A stretch of DNA of 64,000 nucleotides from Bacteroides sp. (lineage in GTDB: Bacteria > Bacteroidota > Bacteroidia > Bacteroidales > Marinifilaceae): NCBI GenBank assembly GCA_021771575.1, contig JAETOX010000002.1, positions 44,110-108,109 of the forward strand, written 5' to 3'. Shown piece after piece: positions 8,753-16,922 of this stretch (position 1 is the first letter of the stretch; the number at the start of each line of letters is the position of its first letter). The notes beneath the pieces are model-generated. The model was not told the origin of the DNA. It did no database searches and saw nothing but the letters and a program-made list of their open reading frames with translations. The position numbers and the translations under genes are program-made.

Positions 8753-8800
8753 GATGGGCGAAGTAAAAATATCAATATAATAATCTTTACTCCGCCCATC
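8753..8800. terminator. inverted repeat between convergent uvrC and S41 peptidase genes
   Basis: The arms GATGGGCGAAGTAAA (8753-8767) and TTTACTCCGCCCATC (8786-8800) pair over 15 positions with one mismatch. The repeat lies in the 74-bp gap between two convergent stops. No strong U-tract follows on either strand, so it may act as a transcript-end stabiliser as well as a terminator. Confidence 0.65.
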
Positions 8801-8822
8801 AACAGAAAGATAGGGGCTGAAA

Positions 8823-10469
8823 TTAGTTCAATATATCAGTATAGGCTTTTTTATCACCCAAGATTTCCGTAGCTTTCGCTATCTCTTTATCATGTTTCAC
8901 CCGATATTCGATCACTCCTTCCAAATAATAATAACGTTGTATAAATTGTTCGGTTAGGAAAGTAATGATTTCATCTTTAAAAAGATCCATATCCCGGTTG
9001 ATGGAATGAGCGAAATCTTGCTGTAGTTTTTCAATTTCTTTTTTTGATCCATCATAATATTTTTCATCTTTTGCTGCTTTAATTAGTTGATTCAGAATAA
9101 TTTGAGATTCTGTTTCATAACTAAATCCTTTTTTGTTCAAATAGGCTTTGAATTCGTTATATAATTCATCCGAGACTTTAAAATCCTGAAGAGGAACAAT
9201 ATGAGGATGCTGCAAAGCATATGTATTTACAAAATCAAATGTAAGATCTTGAAATACAAGTTCTTGCGTTATTCTTGCAAATTCTTCTGCCGGAATCTTG
9301 ATATCGGGGGTGATTCCTCCTCCGTCATATACTTTTCTTCCGGCCTGTGTTTTATATTCACTGATTAGAGAATCAGGAACTTTTCCGACACTTCCGTCAG
9401 GATTCCGGTGTGAATAGTCCAAAGCCTGAATACACCTTCCGCTGGGAATATAATATTTAGCTGTAGTTACTTTTAATTTGGTGTTGTAGGCTAGATCACG
9501 TACAGTTTGTACCAATCCTTTACCGAAAGACCGTTCGCCTATTAAAACCGCTCTATCTAAATCTTGGAGTGCTCCAGATACAATTTCAGCAGCTGAAGCC
9601 GAAGCGCGGTCGATCAAAACAGCTAAAGGCATATCAGGGACAATAGGGTTATTGTTGGCTTTGTATTCTTTATCCCATTGTTTTACTTTTCCTTTAGTAC
9701 TGACTACCATAGAATTGCGAGGAACAAAAAAATTCACTATTTCCACAGCCTGATCCAAAAGTCCTCCAGAATTTCCTCTTAAATCCAGAATCAGAGAAGA
9801 AGCTCCTTTATTTTTTAGAGCGATAATAGCTGCTCTTACGTCAGCGGCCGACTTATCGGTAAAACTGGTAAGATATATATAACCGATAGAATCATTCACC
9901 ATTCCATAATAGGGTACACTGGGAAGCTGTATTTTTTCTCTGATAGCTTTTTTTTCCAACGGTTTAGGTTCGAATTCCCGTTGTACTTTTATGGTAATTT
10001 CTTTTCCAGGTTGTCCTTTGAGTAAGGCACTGACCTCTTCCGTATTTTTTCCTTTTACCGAAGTTCCGTCAATGGCTACTATGACATCCCCGGGTAAAAG
10101 TCCCGCTTTATCAGCGGGAGAATTTTTATAAGGTTCCCGGATAATGACATGATCTCCTTTCTTACTGATGACCGATCCAATGCCGGCATATTCTCCTGTA
10201 GTCATTAATTTCACTTCCTCCATTTCGGATTCCGGATAATAGAGCGTATAAGGATCCAGCGATTTCAACATCGATTTGATACTGGTAGTGACCAAATCGC
10301 CAGGATTCACTTCATCTACATAAAACATATTTATGTCGCGGAAAAGAGTGGCATAAATATTTAATTGCTTACTGATTTCAAAACTCTTATCATCGTTTCT
10401 TAAAGCAGTTAACCCGCAAGTGATAGCAATAAATGCGATAGTAATAAATAAGATTCTCTTTGATTTCAT
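8823..10469 (-). CDS. C-terminal processing peptidase, S41 family
   Basis: This 548-aa serine protease has an N-terminal signal or anchor (about residues 5-22), a PDZ domain (about 90-180, with GIGSVISKKGDHVIIREP and AGLLPGDVIVAIDG) and the S41 catalytic domain. The catalytic Ser lies in ASASAAEIVSGAL and the Lys in RSFGKGLVQ. Such enzymes trim the C-termini of periplasmic proteins. The long C-terminal helical extension (about residues 400-548) is common in Bacteroidota members. It is the last gene of the polA-yidD run, 120 nt after yidD. Confidence 0.92.
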   Translation of the reverse strand: MKSKRILFITIAFIAITCGLTALRNDDKSFEISKQLNIYATLFRDINMFYVDEVNPGDLVTTSIKSMLKSLDPYTLYYPESEMEEVKLMTTGEYAGIGSVISKKGDHVIIREPYKNSPADKAGLLPGDVIVAIDGTSVKGKNTEEVSALLKGQPGKEITIKVQREFEPKPLEKKAIREKIQLPSVPYYGMVNDSIGYIYLTSFTDKSAADVRAAIIALKNKGASSLILDLRGNSGGLLDQAVEIVNFFVPRNSMVVSTKGKVKQWDKEYKANNNPIVPDMPLAVLIDRASASAAEIVSGALQDLDRAVLIGERSFGKGLVQTVRDLAYNTKLKVTTAKYYIPSGRCIQALDYSHRNPDGSVGKVPDSLISEYKTQAGRKVYDGGGITPDIKIPAEEFARITQELVFQDLTFDFVNTYALQHPHIVPLQDFKVSDELYNEFKAYLNKKGFSYETESQIILNQLIKAAKDEKYYDGSKKEIEKLQQDFAHSINRDMDLFKDEIITFLTEQFIQRYYYLEGVIEYRVKHDKEIAKATEILGDKKAYTDILN

Positions 10470-10589
10470 CGATATTTTGAATTTGAATTACAATACAATT
10501 TTAGATTTTTGATTAACGAAAATACGATATATAATTGAAAATAGAAAGAGTCGGTTTGAAATTTAGTAAATTGTTAAAGGATTTTCGGA

Positions 10590-10820
10590 TTAAGGCACAG
10601 GATCATATCCACTGCCCCCCCAAGGATGACAACGAAGTAATCTTTTCATAGCTAGGATCAACCCTTTTAAAGGACCGTGTTTCCGGATGGCTTCTACTGC
10701 ATATTGTGAACAAGTGGGAGTAAAACGGCAGGTAGGAGGTTTTAAAGGAGAAATGCAATGTTGGTAAAATCGGATCGGAAGGAGTAGAAACCATGTAAAT
10801 ATATATTTTAGAAATTTCAT
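10590..10820 (-). CDS. yidD: membrane protein insertion efficiency factor YidD
   Basis: This 76-aa protein has the full YidD pattern: an N-terminal amphipathic or membrane helix, [30 protein letters not shown] and the ending [12 protein letters not shown]. YidD assists YidC in inserting inner-membrane proteins. It lies 24 nt downstream of rnpA, an arrangement widely conserved in bacteria. Confidence 0.95.
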   Translation of the reverse strand: MKFLKYIFTWFLLLPIRFYQHCISPLKPPTCRFTPTCSQYAVEAIRKHGPLKGLILAMKRLLRCHPWGGSGYDPVP

Positions 10821-10844
10821 TATATAACTTTGATATTATTTAAG

Positions 10845-11219
10845 TTATGATAATAAAGCCGAGATTTTTACTAAAGCCTGTTTCATTGCTTTTTCTACTT
10901 TCGAAGAAGTAGGTAAATCCTGATCTAAATAAATAAATAAAATATCGATTGTATTTTCAGGAGTTAAATTCCCATAAAATTCTGGTTTGTTCAACCGATA
11001 AGCTTCTCGCGTAAGACGTTTGATTCGGTTTCTTTTTACAGCGCGTTTAAATTTCTTTTTACTGACACTGATACCTATACGGGCAGGATATTCACCCTTA
11101 CAAAAGGATTTTTTAAAGACAATTCGGAAAGGATATTTAACAAAGCTTGTGCCGGAAGCAAATAAATCTTCAAAAAGGTTTTTGCTGACCAAACGTTCTG
11201 CTTTGCATAATGAATACAT
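10845..11219 (-). CDS. rnpA: ribonuclease P protein component
   Basis: A 124-aa basic protein. The RNase P signature is clear: ISVSKKKFKRAVKRNRIKRL followed by TREAYRLNK, the RNA-binding RNR motif region. It supports the catalytic RNA (rnpB, not in this window) in removing 5' leaders from pre-tRNAs. It lies between hemD and yidD. Unlike in many bacteria, rpmH is not directly upstream, which is usual for Bacteroidota. Confidence 0.95.
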   Translation of the reverse strand: MYSLCKAERLVSKNLFEDLFASGTSFVKYPFRIVFKKSFCKGEYPARIGISVSKKKFKRAVKRNRIKRLTREAYRLNKPEFYGNLTPENTIDILFIYLDQDLPTSSKVEKAMKQALVKISALLS

Positions 11220-11292
11220 ACATGGTAAAGGTAATAGAACGGAAAAAGTCGGAAGAAAAATATCTTTTCTCTCACGACTTTTCCATATCTTG

Positions 11293-12054
11293 TTATTTTA
11301 TTTTATTTTCTTTATTATAGCGCTTGATGAATTCTTCTATAGCCATAGTCATAGAAGGGCATTGAGGAGTAGGAGCCTTGATATCCAATCTCAGCCCGGC
11401 TTCTTCCACAGCTAAAGCAGTTGCAGGTCCGAATGCGGCGATGACAGTGGTATCCTGTACGAAATTAGGAAAATTCTGAAACAAAGACCGAATACCTGAA
11501 GGTGTATAAAAAGCGATAATATCGTATTCTTTCAAATCTTTGATGTCGCTCAGATCACTGGCTACGGTTTTATAAAGAATAGCTTTAGTATATTTCAGAT
11601 TCAACTGATCCAATAATCCAGGGATATTTTCTTTGTGAATATCAGACAGAGGTACCAGAAAATTTTCGGTTTTATGTTTGAGGAGGATTTTAGTCATATC
11701 GTCGACTTTTTTGTCCCCATAGAAAATCTTCCTTTTCCGGTATACGATGTATTTCTGTAAATAAAAAGCAGTAGCTTCGGAAATACAGAAATATTTCATA
11801 GTATCGGGTACAGTTATCCTTAATTCTCCACAGATTCTGAAAAAATGATCAATAGCGGTACGGCTGGTGAAAATAATAGCTGTATGATCCAGAATATTGA
11901 TACGTTCTTGCCTGAATTCTTTGGCTGTTACCCCTTCGACCTTAATAAAAGGACGGAATTCAAGTTTCAAACCGTATTTTTCTGCCAATTCAGAATAGGG
12001 AGATTTTTCTGTTGCCGGTTGTGGTTGCGATACGAGTATCTTTTTTATCTTCAA
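11293..12054 (-). CDS. hemD: uroporphyrinogen-III synthase
   Basis: The 253-aa product fits the HemD fold, two alpha/beta lobes: the first half contains HTAIIFTSRTAIDHFF and the second IIAFYTPSGIRSLFQ and VIAAFGPATALAVEEAGL, the usual HemD landmarks. The enzyme cyclises hydroxymethylbilane to uroporphyrinogen III in tetrapyrrole synthesis. It lies between the DUF4271 gene and rnpA. HemD sequences diverge strongly, so the call uses motif pattern and synteny together. Confidence 0.88.
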   Translation of the reverse strand: MKIKKILVSQPQPATEKSPYSELAEKYGLKLEFRPFIKVEGVTAKEFRQERINILDHTAIIFTSRTAIDHFFRICGELRITVPDTMKYFCISEATAFYLQKYIVYRKRKIFYGDKKVDDMTKILLKHKTENFLVPLSDIHKENIPGLLDQLNLKYTKAILYKTVASDLSDIKDLKEYDIIAFYTPSGIRSLFQNFPNFVQDTTVIAAFGPATALAVEEAGLRLDIKAPTPQCPSMTMAIEEFIKRYNKENKIK

Positions 12055-12088
12055 AGCAGTAAAGTTTTAAATTAATACCCTTTTATAA

Positions 12089-12883
12089 TTAAACCACTAG
12101 TTTGTATAAAACAAGAAGTGGTATGAATTCGAGGGCACAAAGGTACAAAATCATATACAAAATTGAAACCCTATACGTGAATAATATTTGAATCCAACGG
12201 GTTATTTTAACAATCGTAAAGAGTATCAAGCTAAATATAACTATCTTAAGTATAGGAAGTACGGCAAAAGACTTCACGAAAAACAGAGCGATAACGAAAG
12301 GAGAAACCAAAAGTCCGATTAAAATATGATATGTCCATATATTGGCTATGATTTCATTAGCGATAACTTTGGCATTGAAAATCCATCCTATTAGCTGAAC
12401 TAACAAAAGAAGAATAAAATGATAGGCGAAAATTCCTGCGAAAAGATATAAGCTGAATAAAGGAACGAATGTTTGCGATAAAAAAATAGAGATACCTGCC
12501 GACAGAATAGCAAAAGAGAGACACACAGATAGGAGATAACAAATCAGATTCGAAGAAATGCCTTCGTTCAGAAGTATTTCGGCTTTTTTCCGTTTGATAA
12601 AAGTGAATATAAGATTCGAAAGTAAATCTTTTCCACGAAGACGGACAAAAGCAAAAACACTGAGAAAGATAATGGTGAATATAAGATTTTGGGTTAAATG
12701 TTCGTTCTTTTCCAGGGGCGTATAAGGAAAAGAGGGAGCATTTACCGCAAGGATTTCGAAAGTATCCGTGGATAATTGATGAAGAGGACACAAACTATCT
12801 TCTTTTTCAGAAAGAAAATATGTTGTATTTATATTTGGCATTTGTAGATGTGTTTTATCAGTGCGCTTCATACCAGTTTTCAC
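12089..12883 (-). CDS. DUF4271 membrane protein
   Basis: This integral membrane protein of up to 264 aa has about six hydrophobic spans between residues 65 and 260 after a hydrophilic N-terminus. The position directly upstream of hemD-rnpA-yidD fits the DUF4271 family of Bacteroidota, whose role is unknown. Three ATG starts are possible (12883, 12871, 12841); the first two overlap the polA 3' end, the third does not. I report the longest, but 12841 is a serious alternative. Confidence 0.8.
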   Translation of the reverse strand: MKTGMKRTDKTHLQMPNINTTYFLSEKEDSLCPLHQLSTDTFEILAVNAPSFPYTPLEKNEHLTQNLIFTIIFLSVFAFVRLRGKDLLSNLIFTFIKRKKAEILLNEGISSNLICYLLSVCLSFAILSAGISIFLSQTFVPLFSLYLFAGIFAYHFILLLLVQLIGWIFNAKVIANEIIANIWTYHILIGLLVSPFVIALFFVKSFAVLPILKIVIFSLILFTIVKITRWIQILFTYRVSILYMILYLCALEFIPLLVLYKLVV

Positions 12884-15545
12884 CGAAGCCGGTACTCACA
12901 GTTAAAGGAACCGAAAGTTTGACAATATGCTCCATGCATTGGGTGACCAGACTTTTCAGTAAATATTGTTCGGACTTATGACATTTGAAGTTTAATTCGT
13001 CATGAACCTGAATAATCATCCGTGACAGGAGTCCTTCTTCTTTAATTCGTTTTTGAATACATATCATCGCCATTTTGATGATATCGGCAGCTGATCCTTG
13101 TATGGGGGCATTGATGGCATTTCGTTCAGCCATTCCGCGCACGACTGCATTGCGGGAGTTGATATCCCGAAGGTAACGCCGACGCCCCATAATGGTTTCG
13201 ACATATTGTTTTTTCCGCGCTTTTTCAACGGCTTCTTCCATGTACTTCTTAACTCCCGGGTAGAGCTGAAAATAACCTTCTATCAGTTCTTTCCCTTCTT
13301 TGCGGCTGATATGGAGTCTTTCGGCCAATCCCCAGGCAGAAATACCGTAAATAATACCGAAATTAGCTGTTTTTGCCCGACGGCGCATTTCAGGGGTCAC
13401 TTCTTCCAAAGGTACATGATAAATTTTTGAGGCAGTAGCTGTATGTACATCGATGTCGTGATTGAAAGCATTGATCAATTCTTTGTCCTGGCTTAAATGA
13501 GCCATCAGACGAAGTTCTACTTGCGAATAATCGGCAGAGAAGAAAAGATAATCTTTATCGCCAGTGACAAATGCCTTTCTGATTTTTCGTCCTTCTTCGG
13601 TACGGATAGGAATATTCTGGAGATTTGGATTTAAACTACTGAGACGACCAGTAGCTGCTTCGGCTTGATTGAAACGGGTATGAATTTTTCCGGTTTCCGG
13701 ATCGATAAAGGTCGGTAACGCTTCGGCATAGGTGGTCAGTAATTTTTTTAGTCCCCGATAGTCCAGTATCTTACTGATAATGGGATGTTCGTCTTCAAGC
13801 TTGACCAACACCTGCTCTGAAGTGCTGTACTGACCGGATTTTGTTTTTTTGTGATTACTGTCGATCTTTAGCTTATCGAAAAGAATTTCACCTAATTGTT
13901 TTGGTGAACTGATATTGAATTCCTGCCCTGCCGATTCGAAAATTTCTTTTTCGATGATACAGATCCGTTCTTTCAATTCGCTGGAGATAGCCTTCAGTTC
14001 GTCGCAATCGATACTGACCCCTTCGTATTCCATGTCTGCCAAAACAAATACCAGCGGCATTTCGATGTTTTGATATAGAGTCATCAAACCGGTTTGTTCC
14101 AGATCGGCACAGAGTTTCTCTCGCAATTGAAAAATAATATCGGTTTTCTCGGCAAAATCCTGATCGACAGAAATCTCTTCTTCAAACTGCAAAGTAAGCT
14201 GCTGTTCTTCTTTTTTGTCCCCGGCTAACTGATAATTCAGATATTCTAGGGCAACCCGATTCAAATCGTGAGACATATCAGGATGAAGAACATAGTGAGC
14301 GATTTTTATATCGAAAATGTCATTTTTCAATTCGATACCTGCTCTTTTCAGCCAGATAATATCGTTCTTTACATCTGCTGAAATCAGGACTTTATTTTCA
14401 TTTTCAAAGAGGGGTTTGAATTGAAGGATGATTTCCAGGGCTTGTTGGGGAGAGGCCGGGAGGTTGAGGTAATTGACTTCATGTTTTTGGGTACAGAAAC
14501 AAAGCTGGGAAGGCCAGCAAGTATAGAGACTTCCGGATTTGTATACGACATAAAGGGCATACAAATCGGCCTCTCCCAGTTGGGTAATCAATTCGATTAC
14601 TTGTTGGCTCTGATCCTTATAACTGACTTGAATATCGGCTAATTTGGCAGAAGCCTTTTCTTCTACATCGGTGTTCAGTACTCGCCGGGTCAACGAAAAT
14701 AGCTCCAGTTCTTTAAAGATAGGTTCCAGCATATTTACATCGATGTGTTTTTTCACGAGATCATCGGAGGTAATATCGGTAGGAACTTCTGTACAAATTG
14801 TGACCAATGTACGGGAGAGATGAACGGTAGGCTGGCATTCTAGCAAGTTTTGGCGCTGCTTGCCTTTCAGTTCATCGATATGGGCGTAAATTCCATCGAT
14901 ATCTCCATATTTATAGACAAGAGAAGCTGCACTTTTTGGGCCGATACCGGAGCAACCGGGTACATTATCCGCTGCGTCGCCCATTAAGCCCAATATATCG
15001 ATTACTTGGTCCACGCGTTCAATACCGAAATGGTCTAATACTTCCGGAATACCCCAGACTTCCGATTTATTGCCAGAACGTCCTGGTTTATACATAAATA
15101 CCTTTTCACTGACCAATTGTGCATAGTCTTTATCAGGAGTAATCATATAGACTGTATAACCTTCTTTTTCGGCTTTCTTGGCGAGTGTTCCGATAAAATC
15201 GTCGGCTTCATAGCCGGGAGCGTCGATGCAAGGAATACCCAGTCCGACAATAATTTTTTTGATATAGGGTACGGATTTCCGTAAATCTTCAGGCATAGGA
15301 GGCCGCTGAGCTTTGTAGGGCTCGTACATTTCGTGGCGGAAAGTCGGACCTTCCGGGTCGAAGACCACAGCTATGTGGGTGGGCTTTTCCAGTTCCAACA
15401 GTTCGATCAGGAAATTGCAAAAACCAAAAGTGGCCGATGTATTGATGCCTGTAGTGGTAATCCGCGGATTATTAATAAAAGCATAATACGAACGATATAT
15501 CAAAGCGTAAGCATCTAGCAGAAATAATGTTTTAGGATCGGACAT
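12858..15545 (-). CDS. polA: DNA polymerase I
   Basis: This 895-aa enzyme has a 5' nuclease (about residues 1-290, with DPEGPTFRHEMYEPYKAQRP and GLMGDAADNVPG), a 3'-5' exonuclease-like domain (about 310-500) and a polymerase domain with motif A (FSADYSQVELRLMAHLS), motif B (RRRAKTANFGIIYGIS) and motif C (IIQVHDELNF). It fills gaps in repair and matures Okazaki fragments. The first proofreading motif (usually FDTET) is not visible: the matching stretch reads DLYALYVVYKSG. Asp of the second motif (VKNDIIWL) remains. Proofreading is therefore probably absent. Polymerase and 5' nuclease parts look intact. Confidence 0.97.
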   Translation of the reverse strand: MSDPKTLFLLDAYALIYRSYYAFINNPRITTTGINTSATFGFCNFLIELLELEKPTHIAVVFDPEGPTFRHEMYEPYKAQRPPMPEDLRKSVPYIKKIIVGLGIPCIDAPGYEADDFIGTLAKKAEKEGYTVYMITPDKDYAQLVSEKVFMYKPGRSGNKSEVWGIPEVLDHFGIERVDQVIDILGLMGDAADNVPGCSGIGPKSAASLVYKYGDIDGIYAHIDELKGKQRQNLLECQPTVHLSRTLVTICTEVPTDITSDDLVKKHIDVNMLEPIFKELELFSLTRRVLNTDVEEKASAKLADIQVSYKDQSQQVIELITQLGEADLYALYVVYKSGSLYTCWPSQLCFCTQKHEVNYLNLPASPQQALEIILQFKPLFENENKVLISADVKNDIIWLKRAGIELKNDIFDIKIAHYVLHPDMSHDLNRVALEYLNYQLAGDKKEEQQLTLQFEEEISVDQDFAEKTDIIFQLREKLCADLEQTGLMTLYQNIEMPLVFVLADMEYEGVSIDCDELKAISSELKERICIIEKEIFESAGQEFNISSPKQLGEILFDKLKIDSNHKKTKSGQYSTSEQVLVKLEDEHPIISKILDYRGLKKLLTTYAEALPTFIDPETGKIHTRFNQAEAATGRLSSLNPNLQNIPIRTEEGRKIRKAFVTGDKDYLFFSADYSQVELRLMAHLSQDKELINAFNHDIDVHTATASKIYHVPLEEVTPEMRRRAKTANFGIIYGISAWGLAERLHISRKEGKELIEGYFQLYPGVKKYMEEAVEKARKKQYVETIMGRRRYLRDINSRNAVVRGMAERNAINAPIQGSAADIIKMAMICIQKRIKEEGLLSRMIIQVHDELNFKCHKSEQYLLKSLVTQCMEHIVKLSVPLTVSTGFGENWYEAH

Positions 15546-15573
15546 GATTCAAATTTAAAAGGTTTGTCACCGA

Positions 15574-15581
15574 CAAAGGTA
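15574..15581 (-). promoter_or_regulatory. putative polA promoter -7 element
   Basis: On the minus strand this reads TACCTTTG, a perfect match to the Bacteroidota -7 consensus TAnnTTTG, about 28 nt upstream of the polA start. The -33 position carries only a T-rich stretch, not an exact TTTG. Confidence 0.5.
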
Positions 15582-15696
15582 GAAAAATAAGAATAAAGGT
15601 AAAAGGAAAGTGGGCAAGGATCATGGAGTTATATTTTGTATAAATGGCTGGTAAAATGTAGAATAATTTTTTTTTTCGTAAAAAATGGGGGATAGA

Positions 15697-15727
15697 TTTG
15701 GTAAATATCGATTTGTTTGTATATTTG
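15697..15727 (+). promoter_or_regulatory. promoter of the aromatic amino acid operon
   Basis: TTTG at 15697-15700 and TATATTTG at 15720-15727 are separated by 19 bp, exactly the Bacteroidota housekeeping promoter layout (-33 TTTG, -7 TAnnTTTG). Transcription should begin near 15733, about 15 nt before the first leader ORF. This puts both attenuators inside the transcript, upstream of prephenate dehydratase. Confidence 0.8.
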
Positions 15728-15747
15728 CCTGAACAAAGATGAGAAAG

Positions 15748-15804
15748 ATGAAGTCATTTGAGAAAGCATACTATTTCTATTTTTACTTTTTCGACAAAAA
15801 GTAA
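15748..15804 (+). CDS. leader peptide 1 of the aromatic operon (Phe/Tyr attenuator)
   Basis: This 18-codon ORF reads MKSFEKAYYFYFYFFDKK and contains eight aromatic codons in a row (15769-15792, YYFYFYFF). Its stop codon ends one base before GGGCTT (15806-15811), which can pair with AAGCCC, the 5' arm of terminator 1. Ribosomes finishing the peptide would cover that segment and let the terminator form. Ribosomes stalled at Phe or Tyr codons would leave it free to pair and prevent termination. This is the classic leader-peptide arrangement. Too short for standard gene calling; no strong Shine-Dalgarno is visible, which is usual in this phylum. Confidence 0.85.
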   Translation: MKSFEKAYYFYFYFFDKK

Positions 15805-15805
15805 A

Positions 15806-15874
15806 GGGCTTTCCGTATGACGATAATAAAAATGAATGATATCGATAAGCCCTGAAGTAATTCAGGGCTTTTTT
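15806..15874 (+). terminator. attenuator 1: antiterminator segment and intrinsic terminator
   Basis: The terminator is AAGCCCTGAA (15847-15856), loop GTAA, TTCAGGGCTT (15861-15870), then TTTT: a perfect 10-bp stem whose U-tract begins with the last two stem bases. The competing structure pairs GGGCTT (15806-15811), just after leader 1, with AAGCCC (15847-15852). The mutually exclusive pairings and the adjacent Phe/Tyr-rich ORF support transcription attenuation. Confidence 0.85.
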
Positions 15875-15886
15875 AATGGCAAACAG

Positions 15887-15979
15887 ATGACAGTATATTT
15901 TCGATTTAGCAACTGGTTTTACTTTTACTTCTACTTTTATTATACCAAAAGTAGCCGGAAGCTCTGTATATTGTTCTGA
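15887..15979 (+). CDS. leader peptide 2 of the aromatic operon (Phe/Tyr attenuator)
   Basis: This 30-codon ORF lies just after terminator 1. Codons 15914-15943 encode WFYFYFYFYY, ten aromatic residues in succession. The segment TAGCCGG (15952-15958), still inside the ORF and three codons past the run, can pair with CCGGCTA (16011-16017) in the 5' arm of terminator 2. A ribosome stalled in the aromatic run leaves this segment free; one moving on to the TGA at 15977 masks it. The tiny ORF ATG GCA AAC AGA TGA (15876-15890) overlaps the start and might couple translation. Confidence 0.85.
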   Translation: MTVYFRFSNWFYFYFYFYYTKSSRKLCILF

Positions 15980-16005
15980 GATGTAAACAATAGAATGAAT
16001 GAAAG

Positions 16006-16034
16006 AAACCCCGGCTAGCACGCCGGGGTTTTTT
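16006..16034 (+). terminator. attenuator 2: intrinsic terminator before prephenate dehydratase
   Basis: AAACCCCGGC (16006-16015), loop TAGCAC and GCCGGGGTTT (16022-16031) form a perfect GC-rich stem followed by more T (to 16034). The 5' arm and loop contain CCGGCTA, complementary to TAGCCGG in leader 2. It ends 28 nt before the prephenate dehydratase start, so it must be passed for the operon to be expressed. Confidence 0.88.
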
Positions 16035-16062
16035 GTTTTGAACGGCAGATAAAAAGAAAGAA

Positions 16063-16878
16063 ATGACAAAGATTGCAATTCAAGGAGTACAAGGGTGTTT
16101 TCATGAACAGGCTGCTCGGTTGTATTATGGGACACATATAGAAGTCTACGAGTGTCTGAGTTTTGAAGCATTATTTTCTGCTTTAGAAAGCGGAAAGGCG
16201 AGCGGAGCGGTCATGGCCATTGAAAATACAGTAGCAGGAGGATTATTGCCGAATTATGCTTTATTACAGAGATACGACAAAAAAATCAAAGGTGAGGTTT
16301 TTCTAAGAATTCAGCAGAACCTCATGGCATTACCGGGACAACGGATAGAGGACTTGACCGAAGTACATTCCCATTACATGGCCATTGCTCAGACCCGGGA
16401 ATTTTTTAGACAATATCCCCATATTCGTTTGGTAGAGGCGGAAGATACGGCCCAAAGTGCTGCGGAAATCGCCCATAAAAAGGAAAAGCATGTTGGGGCT
16501 ATTGCTTCAGAACTGGCCGCAGAGCTGTTCGGATTGCAAATTTTACACGAAAGCATAGAAACACATAAACAAAATTTTACCCGCTTTCTGATTATAGACG
16601 ATCATATCCAGATTCCGGAACAAACTATCGATAAAACATCAATCTGTTTTACGCTTCCTCATAAAATCGGGCGTTTATCACAGGTGCTTTCGATCTTTGC
16701 TTTCTATGAATTGAATCTGACTAAAATCCAGTCTTTACCGATACCGGGGCGGGAATGGCAATACTTCTTTTATGTAGACCTGAAATTCAGAGATTATGGG
16801 CGGTATCGGGAGGCGATGAATGCCGTTATGCCTCTTTTAGAAGATATAACGGTCATGGGAGAATATAAAAGTTTTTAG
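16063..16878 (+). CDS. pheA: prephenate dehydratase
   Basis: The 271-aa product converts prephenate to phenylpyruvate, the branch step to phenylalanine. The N-terminal catalytic domain shows IQGVQGCFHEQAA, AVMAIENTVAGG and the conserved Thr-Arg-Phe in NFTRFLIIDD. The C-terminal ACT domain (about residues 195-270, SICFTLPHKIGRLSQVL then KIQSLPIPGREWQYFFYVD) resembles the phenylalanine-binding site of feedback-inhibited enzymes. No chorismate mutase domain is attached; that activity is at the end of the operon. It is the first structural gene after the tandem attenuators. Confidence 0.95.
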   Translation: MTKIAIQGVQGCFHEQAARLYYGTHIEVYECLSFEALFSALESGKASGAVMAIENTVAGGLLPNYALLQRYDKKIKGEVFLRIQQNLMALPGQRIEDLTEVHSHYMAIAQTREFFRQYPHIRLVEAEDTAQSAAEIAHKKEKHVGAIASELAAELFGLQILHESIETHKQNFTRFLIIDDHIQIPEQTIDKTSICFTLPHKIGRLSQVLSIFAFYELNLTKIQSLPIPGREWQYFFYVDLKFRDYGRYREAMNAVMPLLEDITVMGEYKSF

Positions 16879-16922
16879 AAGAATAACTGAGATTAAAATA
16901 TGAACTTTAAAATACGAGCGTT

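Noticed and set aside
8753..8800. Small RNA gene between uvrC and the S41 peptidase gene
   Set aside because: The interval is a 15-bp inverted repeat between convergent stops with no promoter-like sequence, so a transcript-end structure is simpler.
11020..11415. Plus-strand ORF of 131 codons over rnpA and hemD
   Set aside because: Antisense to two well-identified genes; the composition fits reverse-complemented coding sequence.
15629..16171. 180-codon minus-strand ORF across the aromatic operon leader
   Set aside because: It is antisense to the two leader ORFs, both terminators and the start of pheA; its length comes from the low stop-codon content of the repeated Phe/Tyr codons on the other strand. 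The product has no recognisable domain.
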